Virus record (IMG/VR): IMGVR_UViG_3300034418_006733
Coordinates: 1-35,627 of that record
Origin: a virus
DNA length: 35,627 nt
Reading direction: 5' to 3' (one strand)
This document shows, piece after piece, positions 17,298 through 25,311 of this stretch (position 1 is its first letter; the number at the start of each line of letters is the position of its first letter). The position numbers and the translations under genes are program-made. The notes beneath the pieces are model-generated. The model was given only the letters and a program-made list of their open reading frames with translations, ran no database searches and was not told the DNA's origin.

Positions 17298-18717
17298 GCC
17301 TAAACAAATAGGTTATTTTTCTTTTACGAAGAAGGCTGCAAGAGAAGCAGCTAATCGTGCGTCTGAAAAATTTGGATTAGATGTAGAAACAGATTTAGCT
17401 AACTTTAGAACATTGCATTCATATGCATTTAGAATGTTGGGTATGAGTAGAGAAAAAATGATGAAGACAGAAGATTATAAAGAGTTTGGTCAAAAATGTG
17501 GCATACCTATTAAGACTGCAAACTTTTCAGGAGAGGACGGAACCTTTAATTCAGATAATGAATATCTTACTATTATCAATACAGCGGCTGTTAAGAGAAT
17601 GGATCTATTAGATTATTATGATTCTAGAAAAAACTTATTAGATATAGAGCGGAATACTTTATTCTTACTTTCAGAGGAACTCAAGAGATTTAAAAAAGAA
17701 AAAGAACTTAAAGATTTCAATGACTTATTGGAAGATTTTATTGCAAAAGAAATTAGTCCAAGCTTTGAAGTATTGTTTATTGATGAAGCACAAGATCTAT
17801 CTTTAATACAATGGGAAATGGTTAGATCCCTTTGGAGTAATTCTAAAAAAACTTATATCGCAGGGGATGATGACCAGGCTATTTTTAAATGGGCCGGTGC
17901 AGATGTAGATCACTTCATTGCATTAAAAGAAGAGGTGGATGATATTAAAACATTAGAACAATCTTATCGTATTCCAGGCGGACCTATTCATGAACTATCA
18001 CAAAAAATAATAAGCAAAGTACAAAATAGATTTGATAAACAATATAAGCCGAGACATGAAGTAGGAATTTTAAAAAGATATTCTGATATTACTCAAGTAG
18101 ATATGAGTCAGGGAAATTGGTTAGTATTATCTTCAGCAAATTATTTTTTAGATGATGTAAAAGAATTATGTGAGTTAAGAGGTTGGTATTATCAATACAA
18201 AGGACAAAACTCTATTAGTTTAAAATTATTATTAGCATTAAATAATTGGGAAGCATGGAGAAAAGGTTGTTATTTAAACAATTTAGAAATAAAAAATATC
18301 TATGAATACCTGGGTGCAAACGTATTAGAAGGTTTTAGAAAAGGAAAAACATTACATGCTGAAACTAAATATACATTAAAAGAATGTATAGAGCAGTATG
18401 GTTTGTTAACAGATAAGGTTTGGTATGAATCATTTGAGGGTTTAGATACTCTCACAGAAAACTACATTCGTAATATGAGGGCGAATGGAGAGATGATAAA
18501 TAAAAATCCTCGTATCATAATGTCAACTATACATGGAGCTAAAGGAGGAGAAGCGGATAAAGTTTTATTGTTACAAGATTTAACTAACGCAGCACTTGAA
18601 ACATTTGCACACGATCCAGACGAATTACATCGTTTGTTTTATACGGGTGCAACAAGAGCGAAGCGTGAATTACATATTGTGGACCCAAAAAACTTTGACC
18701 GTGCTTATTTAATATGA
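17209..18717 (+). CDS. UvrD/PcrA-like superfamily 1 helicase
   Basis: The 502-aa protein shows all SF1 motifs: Walker A 'GPPGTGKT' (7-14), Ia-like 'FSFTKKAAREAANRA', II 'FIDEAQDLS' (DEAQ 192-195), III 'IAGDDDQAIFKWAGA', IV 'LEQSYRIPGG', V 'STIHGAKGGEADKVLLL' and VI 'FYTGATRAKRELHIV'. Such enzymes unwind DNA 3'-5' or 5'-3' in an ATP-dependent way. It is shorter than host UvrD (about 700 aa), as usual for phage Dda/UvrD-like helicases. It is likely the main unwinding enzyme here, as no DnaB/gp4 helicase is found. Confidence 0.88.
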   Translation: MKTIILGPPGTGKTTTLLNLVDEFIQQGIRPKQIGYFSFTKKAAREAANRASEKFGLDVETDLANFRTLHSYAFRMLGMSREKMMKTEDYKEFGQKCGIPIKTANFSGEDGTFNSDNEYLTIINTAAVKRMDLLDYYDSRKNLLDIERNTLFLLSEELKRFKKEKELKDFNDLLEDFIAKEISPSFEVLFIDEAQDLSLIQWEMVRSLWSNSKKTYIAGDDDQAIFKWAGADVDHFIALKEEVDDIKTLEQSYRIPGGPIHELSQKIISKVQNRFDKQYKPRHEVGILKRYSDITQVDMSQGNWLVLSSANYFLDDVKELCELRGWYYQYKGQNSISLKLLLALNNWEAWRKGCYLNNLEIKNIYEYLGANVLEGFRKGKTLHAETKYTLKECIEQYGLLTDKVWYESFEGLDTLTENYIRNMRANGEMINKNPRIIMSTIHGAKGGEADKVLLLQDLTNAALETFAHDPDELHRLFYTGATRAKRELHIVDPKNFDRAYLI

Positions 18718-18959
18718 CCAATAAATCAATGTTTGATAAAATAATAAATGCATCTGAACGTCAAGAGGGAGGAACTCATTATAATAAATATAGTATTCAA
18801 CCCTATGCATTTACAAGAAGCAATAACTTGTCTTTTTTTCAAGGCAATGTTATTAAGTATGTGGTTCGTTATAAAGATAAAAACGGTATTGAAGATTTGA
18901 AAAAAATTATTCATTACTGTGAATTAGAAATTGAAGAAATGAAAAAGGAAGAGAAATGA
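18714..18959 (+). CDS. DUF3310 family protein
   Basis: This 81-aa protein matches the DUF3310 pattern common in phages of many hosts: 'GGTHYNKYSIQPYAF' followed by 'LSFFQGNVIKYVVRYKDKNG' and 'EDLKKIIHYCELE'. The family is proposed to bind nucleotides and often lies in nucleotide-metabolism or replication blocks. It is coupled on both sides (ATGA overlaps) to the helicase and the polymerase. The biochemical role is unknown. Confidence 0.85.
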   Translation: MTNKSMFDKIINASERQEGGTHYNKYSIQPYAFTRSNNLSFFQGNVIKYVVRYKDKNGIEDLKKIIHYCELEIEEMKKEEK

Positions 18960-20818
18960 GAAGTACCCAAATACCCTTATTCAGTCCGGATACGGAATGG
19001 GTAATGCCTGATGAACTACGCGATTTGCGCGGTCATAAAGAAATAGCAATTGATTTAGAAACCAATGACCCGGAGTTAATAACTCTCGGATCGGGGAACG
19101 TGGTTGGACGTGGTCATGTTGCAGGTATCGCTATTGCTGTAGAAGGTTGGTCTGGTTACTATCCTATTCAACATGAACTTGGAGGAAATTTAGATAAGAA
19201 ATTAGTTTTATCATGGCTCCAAGATATGTTTAATCAAGAAGATACTACCTTTATTTTTCATAATGCAATGTATGATGTGTGTTGGCTACGGTCTATGGGC
19301 CTAACAATCAAAGGTAAAATTGTAGATACCATGATTGCAGCATCTTTGATTGATGAAAATAGAATGTCCTATCGTTTAGATACATTAGCAAAATTTTATG
19401 TTGGTTTAGGTAAGGATGAAAAAATATTACAAGAAGCAGCAAAAGATTATGGCCTGGACGCAAAAAAAGATATGTGGAGATTGCCTGCTCTTTTTGTTGG
19501 ACAGTACGCGGAACGTGATGCGGAAGCTACGTTAAAACTTTGGCAACGATTAGATACAGAACTTCACAACCAAGAATTAATGGATATATTTAATTTAGAA
19601 ACAAAATTATTTCCATGTTTAGTAGACATGAGATTCAAAGGTGTAAGAGTTGATTTAGAAAAAGCTGAAAATATTAAAAATAATTTAATGCAACGTGAAG
19701 CTAAAATAGTCAATAAAATCAAAGAGTTAACTGGTATTGAAGTAGAAATACATGCGGCAAGATCTATTGCAAAAGCATTTGATAAATTACAATTACCATA
19801 CGACAGAACAGAAAAAACAAGTGAACCAAGTTTTACAAAAAACTTTTTACAAAATCATCCACATGAATTACCAAAATTAATTGCAGATGCCAGAGAGATT
19901 AATAAAGCGCATACAACTTTTATAGATTCTATTACCAAACATGCAGTCAATGGAAGAATACATGCAGACATAAATCAAATTAGATCTGATCAAGGAGGAA
20001 CTGTTACAGGTAGATTTTCTATGAGTAATCCAAACCTACAACAAATTCCTGCAAGGCATCCAGAATTGGGTCCAATGATACGATCTATATTTATTCCAGA
20101 GGAAAAATGTAAATGGGGTTCCTTTGACTACTCACAACAAGAACCAAGAATTTTAGTACACTATGCCAAGTTACAAAATTTAGAGGGAGTGGATGAAATT
20201 GTAGATGCATATAATTCAGGGGACGCAGACTTTCACCAGGTAGTTGCTGATATGGCAGGTATTGAACGTAAACAAGCTAAAACAATTAATTTAGGTCTAA
20301 TGTATGGAATGGGTAAAAATAAATTAATGTCTGAATTAGGATTGATGAAAGAATCTGCAGAAAAATTAATTAAACAATATCATATGAAAGCACCTTTTGT
20401 TAAAAAGCTTATGGATAATGTAACCAGGAAAGCAGAGAACTACGGTAAGATTAGAACGTTAGGCGGAAGAGCCTGTCATTTTGATTTATGGCAACCTACT
20501 CAATTTGGTGTGTTTAAACCTTTACCATTAGAGCAAGCAAGAAAAGAATATGATGAGCCTTTAAAAAGGGCCTTTACTTACAAAGCTTTAAACAAATTAA
20601 TCCAAGGATCTGCTGCCGACATGACTAAAAAATCTATGGTAGCTTTATATGAAAATGGAATTATTCCTCATATTCAAATACACGATGAGGTGGACATTTC
20701 TGTATCATCTGATAAACAGTCAGAACAGATTATAGAAATTATGGAATCTGCTGTGACTTTAAAAGTACCCAATAAAGTAGATTATGAAAAAGGAGATAAT
20801 TGGGGAGACATTAAATAA
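18956..20818 (+). CDS. polA: Family A DNA polymerase with 3'-5' exonuclease
   Basis: The 620-aa enzyme has an N-terminal DEDD exonuclease ('AIDLET', D33 and E35; 'FHNAMYDVCWL'; 'YAERDAEATLKL') and a complete polymerase domain: motif A 'GSFDYSQQEPR' (D391), motif B 'RKQAKTINLGLMYG' (R438, K442, Y450) and motif C 'HDEVD' (H576-D577-E578). It lacks a 5' nuclease domain. Residue L446 takes the position of E. coli Pol I Phe762 (Tyr526 in T7). It is the replicative polymerase of this phage, coupled to DUF3310 and the SF1 helicase. Confidence 0.95.
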   Translation: MRSTQIPLFSPDTEWVMPDELRDLRGHKEIAIDLETNDPELITLGSGNVVGRGHVAGIAIAVEGWSGYYPIQHELGGNLDKKLVLSWLQDMFNQEDTTFIFHNAMYDVCWLRSMGLTIKGKIVDTMIAASLIDENRMSYRLDTLAKFYVGLGKDEKILQEAAKDYGLDAKKDMWRLPALFVGQYAERDAEATLKLWQRLDTELHNQELMDIFNLETKLFPCLVDMRFKGVRVDLEKAENIKNNLMQREAKIVNKIKELTGIEVEIHAARSIAKAFDKLQLPYDRTEKTSEPSFTKNFLQNHPHELPKLIADAREINKAHTTFIDSITKHAVNGRIHADINQIRSDQGGTVTGRFSMSNPNLQQIPARHPELGPMIRSIFIPEEKCKWGSFDYSQQEPRILVHYAKLQNLEGVDEIVDAYNSGDADFHQVVADMAGIERKQAKTINLGLMYGMGKNKLMSELGLMKESAEKLIKQYHMKAPFVKKLMDNVTRKAENYGKIRTLGGRACHFDLWQPTQFGVFKPLPLEQARKEYDEPLKRAFTYKALNKLIQGSAADMTKKSMVALYENGIIPHIQIHDEVDISVSSDKQSEQIIEIMESAVTLKVPNKVDYEKGDNWGDIK

Positions 20819-21456
20819 TGTCTTATCTCAATGCAAATATCCCACCTATCTACTGCAATGTAAGGAAGGAATATCTTTATGACTTTAAACAACATCATGG
20901 TGAAAGTGAAGAGTGTGTTATTTTTGGTTTGGCAAGCATTACAGGGCGTGCCTTATTATTTCACATCCTACTCCCGAACGGTGCGGTCTACTATCGATTG
21001 CCTATCAGCGCGTTTTTCCAAAAACGTTTTTCTAGATCCGAAGTGCCCGATATGTCAATTGACTCGTTACAATTGTGGAATTGTTTTAGTTATTATCCTG
21101 CTATTACTACTTTTGATTTTTTAGGGGGACAACGTGGAAAATTCTTGGACAAAAGTAAAAAGTTTCTTGAAGCTGAATATTGCTTTACTGTTGATTGGGC
21201 ATCGCCTGAAAGTAATATCTTGGATACAGATCATAGCGAAGTACCTCAAGAGCACAAGTGTGCACATGTTTTGGCTCTTTATAACGGTAATTATGCAGCT
21301 ATGCCTAACAATCGTATTTTGTGGAACATTCCTCATTATACTACTTCTAGTACCATTCCAGATTATAAAGTCCAAACTACAGTCTGGAACGTAGAAAACA
21401 AAGGTTGGATAACAGAGGATAGTGATGTTATGTTCTATGATATTAATGAAACGTAA
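20818..21456 (+). CDS. Conserved hypothetical phage protein
   Basis: This 212-aa protein has a start overlapping the polymerase stop (TAATG). It is rich in Tyr, Trp and Cys, with stretches such as 'VIFGLASITGRALLFHILLP' and 'RILWNIPHYTTSSTIPDYKV'. It looks like a globular mixed alpha/beta protein without membrane spans. Its fixed place after the polymerase suggests a replication or takeover role, but no family is recognised. Confidence 0.65.
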   Translation: MSYLNANIPPIYCNVRKEYLYDFKQHHGESEECVIFGLASITGRALLFHILLPNGAVYYRLPISAFFQKRFSRSEVPDMSIDSLQLWNCFSYYPAITTFDFLGGQRGKFLDKSKKFLEAEYCFTVDWASPESNILDTDHSEVPQEHKCAHVLALYNGNYAAMPNNRILWNIPHYTTSSTIPDYKVQTTVWNVENKGWITEDSDVMFYDINET

Positions 21457-21688
21457 AAAGAAAACTAAAATAAAAGAAGAAGAAAATATTTTTGGATTTG
21501 AAGTAGATGTTGCTAAAGGTGTTTGTCCTTACTGTAAAGAAAATACTGTTTTAATATCTATTGTTAAAAATTATTATCGTTGTGGAACTTGCGGAGAGGA
21601 TACAGAACAATATATAAATGGTTCTATTAAATATTTACCTTTAAATATAAAAATAGGAGATCTAAAATTACATGGCGAAAAAAAGTAA
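21446..21688 (+). CDS. Small zinc-ribbon protein
   Basis: This 80-aa protein has a Lys-rich N-terminus followed by two Cys pairs, 'CPYCKEN' and 'CGTCGED', 20 residues apart, a classic zinc ribbon. Several in-frame starts exist (21422 GTG, 21425, 21437, 21446); the last is chosen because it gives the usual short overlap (11 bp) with the preceding gene. A nucleic-acid binding or regulator role is likely. Confidence 0.65.
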   Translation: MKRKKKTKIKEEENIFGFEVDVAKGVCPYCKENTVLISIVKNYYRCGTCGEDTEQYINGSIKYLPLNIKIGDLKLHGEKK

Positions 21689-21794
21689 AGACGCAGTTTT
21701 TTTACAAAGAAAAAATATCAAAAGGCCTGGTAGGCATTCAAAAAAACACAAGGGGCCCAAAAGATCAGAACGCGGCCAAGGTCACCCAGGTTAA
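21672..21794 (+). CDS. 40-aa very basic protein
   Basis: The ATG lies inside the end of the zinc-ribbon gene and the frame encodes 'MAKKSKDAVFLQRKNIKRPG' and then a His/Lys/Arg/Gly-rich tail ending 'RGQGHPG'. About 40 percent of residues are basic. Similar short 'KRPGRHSK' proteins recur in marine phages as I recall them; RNA or ribosome binding is plausible but unproven. Confidence 0.6.
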   Translation: MAKKSKDAVFLQRKNIKRPGRHSKKHKGPKRSERGQGHPG

Positions 21795-21801
21795 TAATTG
21801 C

Positions 21802-21830
21802 TGCCCGCCCTGAAGAAATCAGGACGAGCA
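21802..21830 (+). repeat. Imperfect hairpin in the 155-bp spacer
   Basis: Positions 21802-21813 and 21819-21830 pair in 10 of 12 positions (two C-A mismatches) around AGAAA. No T-tract follows. It precedes the internal promoter at 21880 and may attenuate read-through from the block upstream. Confidence 0.45.
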
Positions 21831-21879
21831 AACAAAAGGTGTGAGAAGAGAATTTCTTTATACCTTAAAAATTAATTAG

Positions 21880-21907
21880 TTGCAAGGACTTGTTTTTGTG
21901 TTATAAC
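21880..21907 (+). promoter_or_regulatory. Internal sigma70-like promoter
   Basis: TTGCAA (21880-21885) and TATAAC (21902-21907) are 16 bp apart. Together with the preceding hairpin and the long leader before the ATG at 21950, this suggests a second transcription unit starting with the RHH-like gene. Confidence 0.5.
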
Positions 21908-21949
21908 TTCCCATATAAAACAAACAACAAAACAGAAAGTGAGAAACAA

Positions 21950-22129
21950 ATGGCAGATCCAAATAAATTCAAATCAGTATCCGTACCTATAGAAACCTAT
22001 AAGAAGCTTAACTTTTTAGCGGATGGAAAGTTTTTAGATGCACAGCTTACGATTAGTAAAACAATCGAAGCACTTGCTTCAAGAGCGGCAAAAAAATTAG
22101 GTTACAAAAATGGTAATGGCAAATTATGA
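21950..22129 (+). CDS. Small ribbon-helix-helix-like protein
   Basis: The 59-aa protein starts at ATG 21950; an upstream in-frame start would lie in the promoter and is rejected. The pattern 'FKSVSVPIETYKKLNFLADG' followed by 'TISKTIEALASRAAKKLG' is like a MetJ/Arc-type strand then two helices, so it may be a small DNA-binding regulator. The call rests on pattern only. Confidence 0.5.
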   Translation: MADPNKFKSVSVPIETYKKLNFLADGKFLDAQLTISKTIEALASRAAKKLGYKNGNGKL

Positions 22130-22275
22130 GTCAAAATATTATTTGTCCGGAATGTAAAGGTAATGGTTTTGTGTGGGTAACTGCACCGGAGCCTAAAAAA
22201 GATAGGTGGGCAATTGATTGTAAGCATTGCGATAACCAGGGTGAATTAAAAACAAACGAAGAGGAAAAAATATGA
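22126..22275 (+). CDS. 49-aa zinc-finger-like protein
   Basis: The ATG overlaps the previous TGA. Two Cys pairs, 'CPECKGNGF' and 'CKHCDNQGE', resemble the CxxCxGxG zinc modules of DnaJ. Such small proteins are common in phage early regions. Function unknown. Confidence 0.6.
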   Translation: MSQNIICPECKGNGFVWVTAPEPKKDRWAIDCKHCDNQGELKTNEEEKI

Positions 22276-22370
22276 AACATATCGTAGGTTATTATTGGGA
22301 CGGAAAGGAACATTATGTTATTTACCAAGATGAAGACGGTAATACGAACATGGTTTTGGAATCAAATTAG
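22272..22370 (+). CDS. 32-aa protein
   Basis: The ATG overlaps the preceding TGA (ATGA) and follows GAGG at a suitable distance. The peptide 'MKHIVGYYWDGKEHYVIYQD' plus 12 residues looks like a beta hairpin. Translational coupling is the main support. Confidence 0.5.
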   Translation: MKHIVGYYWDGKEHYVIYQDEDGNTNMVLESN

Positions 22371-22452
22371 TAACCTAGGTTGTTACTTATCAAATGTAAG
22401 TTGGAGAAAATTGTATCGTGACTACCAATCCAGTCGCAAAGCACTTAAATAA
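22330..22452 (+). CDS. 40-aa aromatic/basic protein overlapping both neighbours (candidate)
   Basis: This frame starts inside the 32-aa gene, bridges the gap and ends inside the next gene. It encodes 'MKTVIRTWFWNQISNLGCYL' and 'SNVSWRKLYRDYQSSRKALK', with five Trp/Tyr-type aromatics among basic residues. No ribosome site is visible. It may be membrane-associated. It is reported because its composition looks protein-like. Confidence 0.35.
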   Translation: MKTVIRTWFWNQISNLGCYLSNVSWRKLYRDYQSSRKALK

Positions 22453-22567
22453 ATTTAATAAGGCGAAGCGCATTGAAGATAAAAGATATAAAAAACAATT
22501 AAAACGAATGGAGAAAGAAGTACAACAGGTGAAACATATGCAAAGGACAATCTATCAACATGATTAA
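22418..22567 (+). CDS. 49-aa basic helical protein (GTG start)
   Basis: A GTG with GGAG about 10 bp upstream opens a frame encoding 'NPVAKHLNKFNKAKRIEDKR' and a Lys/Gln-rich helix. 'NPVAK' at the N-terminus followed by a basic helix is a pattern I recall from small proteins of cyanophages and pelagiphages. It overlaps the next start by 8 bp. Function unknown. Confidence 0.55.
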   Translation: MTTNPVAKHLNKFNKAKRIEDKRYKKQLKRMEKEVQQVKHMQRTIYQHD

Positions 22568-23087
22568 TATTCCTATTAGTGATGAGTTAAGAGATTACGC
22601 CTGGAAACAAGTATCTATTAAAAATTTTGGTAACCGTCGTAGTGGGTTCAATGGTAGTAAAGAAAAACAATACACCGGCATTCTGGGTGAATGTATTTTG
22701 TACCAGGTTATTTATAATCGTTTACCGACCTATGATAGCGGATCGGTGATCGCGGATATAGTTGTTAATGATAAAACCATAGATATTAAAACCATGGCAA
22801 GAAATGTAGATATGAAAGATTTTTATGTTCACAATTTTGTTGGTTATCAAAAAGATAGTAAGAATGATATTTTACTTTTTATTAGTATTAATAAAAAAAC
22901 AAAAGTAGCACAGATTTGTGGGTGGTTACCTAAAGAAACTTTTTTACAACAAGCAAATTTTTTTGATAAAGGTAGTGTACGAACTAGATCGGACGGCACT
23001 AGCTTTACTACTATGGCCCCGTTGTATGAAATAGAAAATAATAAATTACATAAAATTACTTCTGTAGAAGATTTACGAAAACTATAA
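22560..23087 (+). CDS. PD-(D/E)XK nuclease-like protein
   Basis: This 175-aa protein has an arrangement expected of the restriction-endonuclease fold: E44 in 'GILGECILYQVI', D66 in 'VIADIVV' and D75-x-K77 in 'KTIDIKTMA'. A later strand, 'VAQICGWLP', completes the core. A role in recombination, junction cleavage or host DNA breakdown would suit its place in the replication block. The specific substrate is unknown. Confidence 0.6.
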   Translation: MINIPISDELRDYAWKQVSIKNFGNRRSGFNGSKEKQYTGILGECILYQVIYNRLPTYDSGSVIADIVVNDKTIDIKTMARNVDMKDFYVHNFVGYQKDSKNDILLFISINKKTKVAQICGWLPKETFLQQANFFDKGSVRTRSDGTSFTTMAPLYEIENNKLHKITSVEDLRKL

Positions 23088-23713
23088 TGAACTCATTGAA
23101 AAAAAAAGAATACAACAAACGATACTGGGAAAAGAATAAAGAACGATTAAAAATAAAAAACAGAGAACGAGGCAAAAGATATCGTGCAGATCCTAAAAAT
23201 AAAGAAAAAATAAGAGAAAGTAATAGAAAATATGCAATAAAAAACAGAAAAAAAATACTTGCATATCACGCAAAATATAGAAAAAAAAATAAAGAAAAAA
23301 TTAATCAAGGAGGTAAAGAATGGTATTATAAAAATAAAGAAAAAGTTAGAGCAAGACAAAGAATTTATGAACGAATAAGAAGAAACACTTTACATTTTAA
23401 AATAAAAGATAATATGCGTAAAAGAATTAAAACTGCATTAAAAAAAGATAATGGAAAAAAAACAAAAAGAACTATGAAATTAGTAGGTTGCACCGTTGAA
23501 CAATTAAAACAACATATAGAAAAACAATTTAAACCAGGAATGAGTTGGGAACAAAGGGATTCGTTTCATATTGATCACATCATACCTTGCGCCAGTTTTG
23601 ATCTAACTAAATTATCGGAACAAAAAAAATGTTTTCATTACACTAATTTACAACCCCTCTATCCCATAGAGAATATAAAAAAAGGAGCGAAGTTAAACTA
23701 TGAAATGGAATAA
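23087..23713 (+). CDS. HNH endonuclease, copy 1
   Basis: This 208-aa protein has a long Lys/Arg-rich helical N-terminal region built of repeated 'Y/W-x-K-N-K-E' units, then the HNH core: 'KLVGCTVEQLKQHIEKQF', 'GMSW', 'HIDHIIPCASFD' (H161, D163, H164), 'CFHYTNLQPL' (N187) and 'ENIKKG'. Enzymes of this type nick or cut DNA and often behave as free-standing homing endonucleases in phages. It lies immediately before the RecB-like exonuclease and is paralogous to 24394-24954. Confidence 0.85.
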   Translation: MNSLKKKEYNKRYWEKNKERLKIKNRERGKRYRADPKNKEKIRESNRKYAIKNRKKILAYHAKYRKKNKEKINQGGKEWYYKNKEKVRARQRIYERIRRNTLHFKIKDNMRKRIKTALKKDNGKKTKRTMKLVGCTVEQLKQHIEKQFKPGMSWEQRDSFHIDHIIPCASFDLTKLSEQKKCFHYTNLQPLYPIENIKKGAKLNYEME

Positions 23714-24404
23714 AAAATTTATCTACCCTAAATCACAACGAGAAATTATCAATGGAAAGCGACACTATGATATTAAAGCACAAAAATTACCGTCGGTTAC
23801 TACGATACTATCTGCAACGCAATCTGAAGCGAAGCAAGCTTCATTAGCAGCGTGGCGTGCCAGAGTAGGAGAGGATCAAGCAACGCGGATCGTGGATGAT
23901 GCTGCGACCAGGGGGACAGCGATGCATAAAATTCTGGAAGAATATATTCAGGGCCAAGGTTATTTGGATTTAACTCCGACCGGACTGAATGCACACAACA
24001 TGGCTATTCAAGTAATTCAAAATGGATTGTCCAATGTCACCGAGTATTATGGCCTCGAAGCAACGTTATATTATCCAGGACTATACGCAGGTGCTACCGA
24101 TATGGTGGGAGTGCATAAAGGACAGGACGCTATTATTGATTTTAAACAAACCAATAAACCAAAAAAGAGAGAATGGATTGAAGATTATTGTTTGCAATTA
24201 GCAGGGTATGCCATGGCGCATAATTTTATTTATAAAACTTCTATCACCAAAGGTGTGATTATGATGTGTAGTAAAGATAATTATTATCAAGAGTTTGTGA
24301 TAGAGGGAGCCGAGTTACAAAAATATAAACATGAATTTTTACGAAAGGTAGCTCAATATTATAAAATGCAAGATGAAGGGGCTCTTGACAATAATGCCGT
24401 ATAA
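23700..24404 (+). CDS. RecB/MGME1-like PD-(D/E)XK exonuclease
   Basis: The 234-aa protein shows the full RecB-type nuclease signature: H76 in 'RGTAMHKILEEY', E120 in 'YYGLEATLY', D134 in 'YAGATDMVG', D147-x-K149 in 'AIIDFKQTNKP', and Q166xxxY170 in 'YCLQLAGYAMAH'. Such enzymes degrade DNA ends and fill the place of T7 gp6-type exonucleases in recombination and host DNA recycling. It is coupled to, and bracketed by, two HNH endonucleases. Confidence 0.85.
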   Translation: MKWNKKFIYPKSQREIINGKRHYDIKAQKLPSVTTILSATQSEAKQASLAAWRARVGEDQATRIVDDAATRGTAMHKILEEYIQGQGYLDLTPTGLNAHNMAIQVIQNGLSNVTEYYGLEATLYYPGLYAGATDMVGVHKGQDAIIDFKQTNKPKKREWIEDYCLQLAGYAMAHNFIYKTSITKGVIMMCSKDNYYQEFVIEGAELQKYKHEFLRKVAQYYKMQDEGALDNNAV

Positions 24405-24954
24405 AAACTCTATTAAACAAAAAGAAAATGTAAGAAAAAATTATTTAAAAAGAAAAAAAGAAAATTACCAATTATGGTTAGAAAAATCACGTATTTATTG
24501 TAAAAAATATTATTTAAAAAATAAAGAAAAAGAAAATAAAAGAGTTAAGTTATATAGATTAAAAAATAAAGAAAAAATTAAAATTACAATGAATAAATAT
24601 TACAGAAATAGAAGAAAAAAGGATATGGCTTGGAGACTTTTGGTAAATGTTAGAACAAGAATAAATCATGCTTTAAAAGGAACGGTTAAAAAATCTAATA
24701 AAACAAAAAAATTAATAGGTATTTCAGTAGAAGGATTAGTTAAATATATTGAAAGTAAATTTTTACCAGGTATGAGTTGGAAAAAACGTCATTTAATTCA
24801 TATTGATCATATTAGACCATGTGCTAGTTTTGATTTAACGGACCCAAAACAACAAGCCATATGTTTTCATTACACTAATCTACAACCATTGTGGGCTATA
24901 GATAACTTAAAGAAAGGAGCAAAACATGAAACAACTAATGCACGAGTTGAGTAA
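24394..24954 (+). CDS. HNH endonuclease, copy 2
   Basis: The 186-aa protein starts at ATG 24394, giving an 11-bp overlap with the exonuclease; an upstream start at 24373 lies deeper inside that gene. The architecture is the same as copy 1: a basic N-terminal repeat region, 'KKLIGISVEGLVKYIE', 'GMSW', 'HIDHIRPCASFD' (H136, D138, H139), 'CFHYTNLQPLWAIDNLKKG'. It is diverged from copy 1 but clearly the same family, suggesting duplication or two independent homing events around one nuclease gene. Confidence 0.85.
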   Translation: MPYKNSIKQKENVRKNYLKRKKENYQLWLEKSRIYCKKYYLKNKEKENKRVKLYRLKNKEKIKITMNKYYRNRRKKDMAWRLLVNVRTRINHALKGTVKKSNKTKKLIGISVEGLVKYIESKFLPGMSWKKRHLIHIDHIRPCASFDLTDPKQQAICFHYTNLQPLWAIDNLKKGAKHETTNARVE

Positions 24955-25081
24955 CTTATATAAAGCATTTACTAATGCTGAAAACGAGGAGATCAAACAA
25001 ATGTGGGAGAAAAAATGGTATGAAAAAGTTACAATCATTGCCAATGAAATTATAAAAGAAAAGGAAAAGTCATGCGATTAA
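24926..25081 (+). CDS. 51-aa helical protein
   Basis: AAAGGAG, 7 bp before the ATG, is one of the better ribosome sites here and lies inside the end of HNH copy 2 (29-bp overlap). The peptide is highly charged and helical ('MKQLMHELSNLYKAFTNAEN' and a Trp/Lys-rich second half). It overlaps the next start by 10 bp. Function unknown. Confidence 0.6.
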   Translation: MKQLMHELSNLYKAFTNAENEEIKQMWEKKWYEKVTIIANEIIKEKEKSCD

Positions 25082-25305
25082 GAGATTTACAGTCCGTTTT
25101 GGGAAAGTTTACCGATAATGAAAAAGGAACGATTATATCGGATTGTCCTATTTATATTGAAACATTAGACGGTCATCTGGAAGAGGTGAGAAAAATAGAA
25201 CTACAACAAAATCAAATTATAGGTAGTCCGGAGCCTGCTAGGGTTGTATTAAAATCTGAAAATTTAAAAAGGTGGAAGTCACACACGTTTAACGGTAGGA
25301 AGTAG
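25072..25305 (+). CDS. Hypothetical protein, last gene of the replication block
   Basis: This 77-aa beta-rich protein includes 'TIISDCPIYIETLDGHLEEV' and 'PARVVLKSENLKRWKSH'. It is followed within 7 bp by a strong terminator, so it closes the long plus-strand transcription unit. The family is not recognised. Confidence 0.6.
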   Translation: MRLRDLQSVLGKFTDNEKGTIISDCPIYIETLDGHLEEVRKIELQQNQIIGSPEPARVVLKSENLKRWKSHTFNGRK

Positions 25306-25311
25306 GGATTA

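Noticed and set aside
20879-21394. Overlapping frames of 81 and 86 codons inside the 212-aa gene, plus an 84-codon antisense frame
   Set aside because: All are out-of-frame or antisense to a gene coupled to the polymerase, and their Leu/Ile/Phe-rich composition looks like frame shadow.
24384-24406. TTGACA followed by TATAAA near 24384
   Set aside because: The spacing is only 9 bp and the sequence lies within the exonuclease/HNH overlap, so it is not a promoter.
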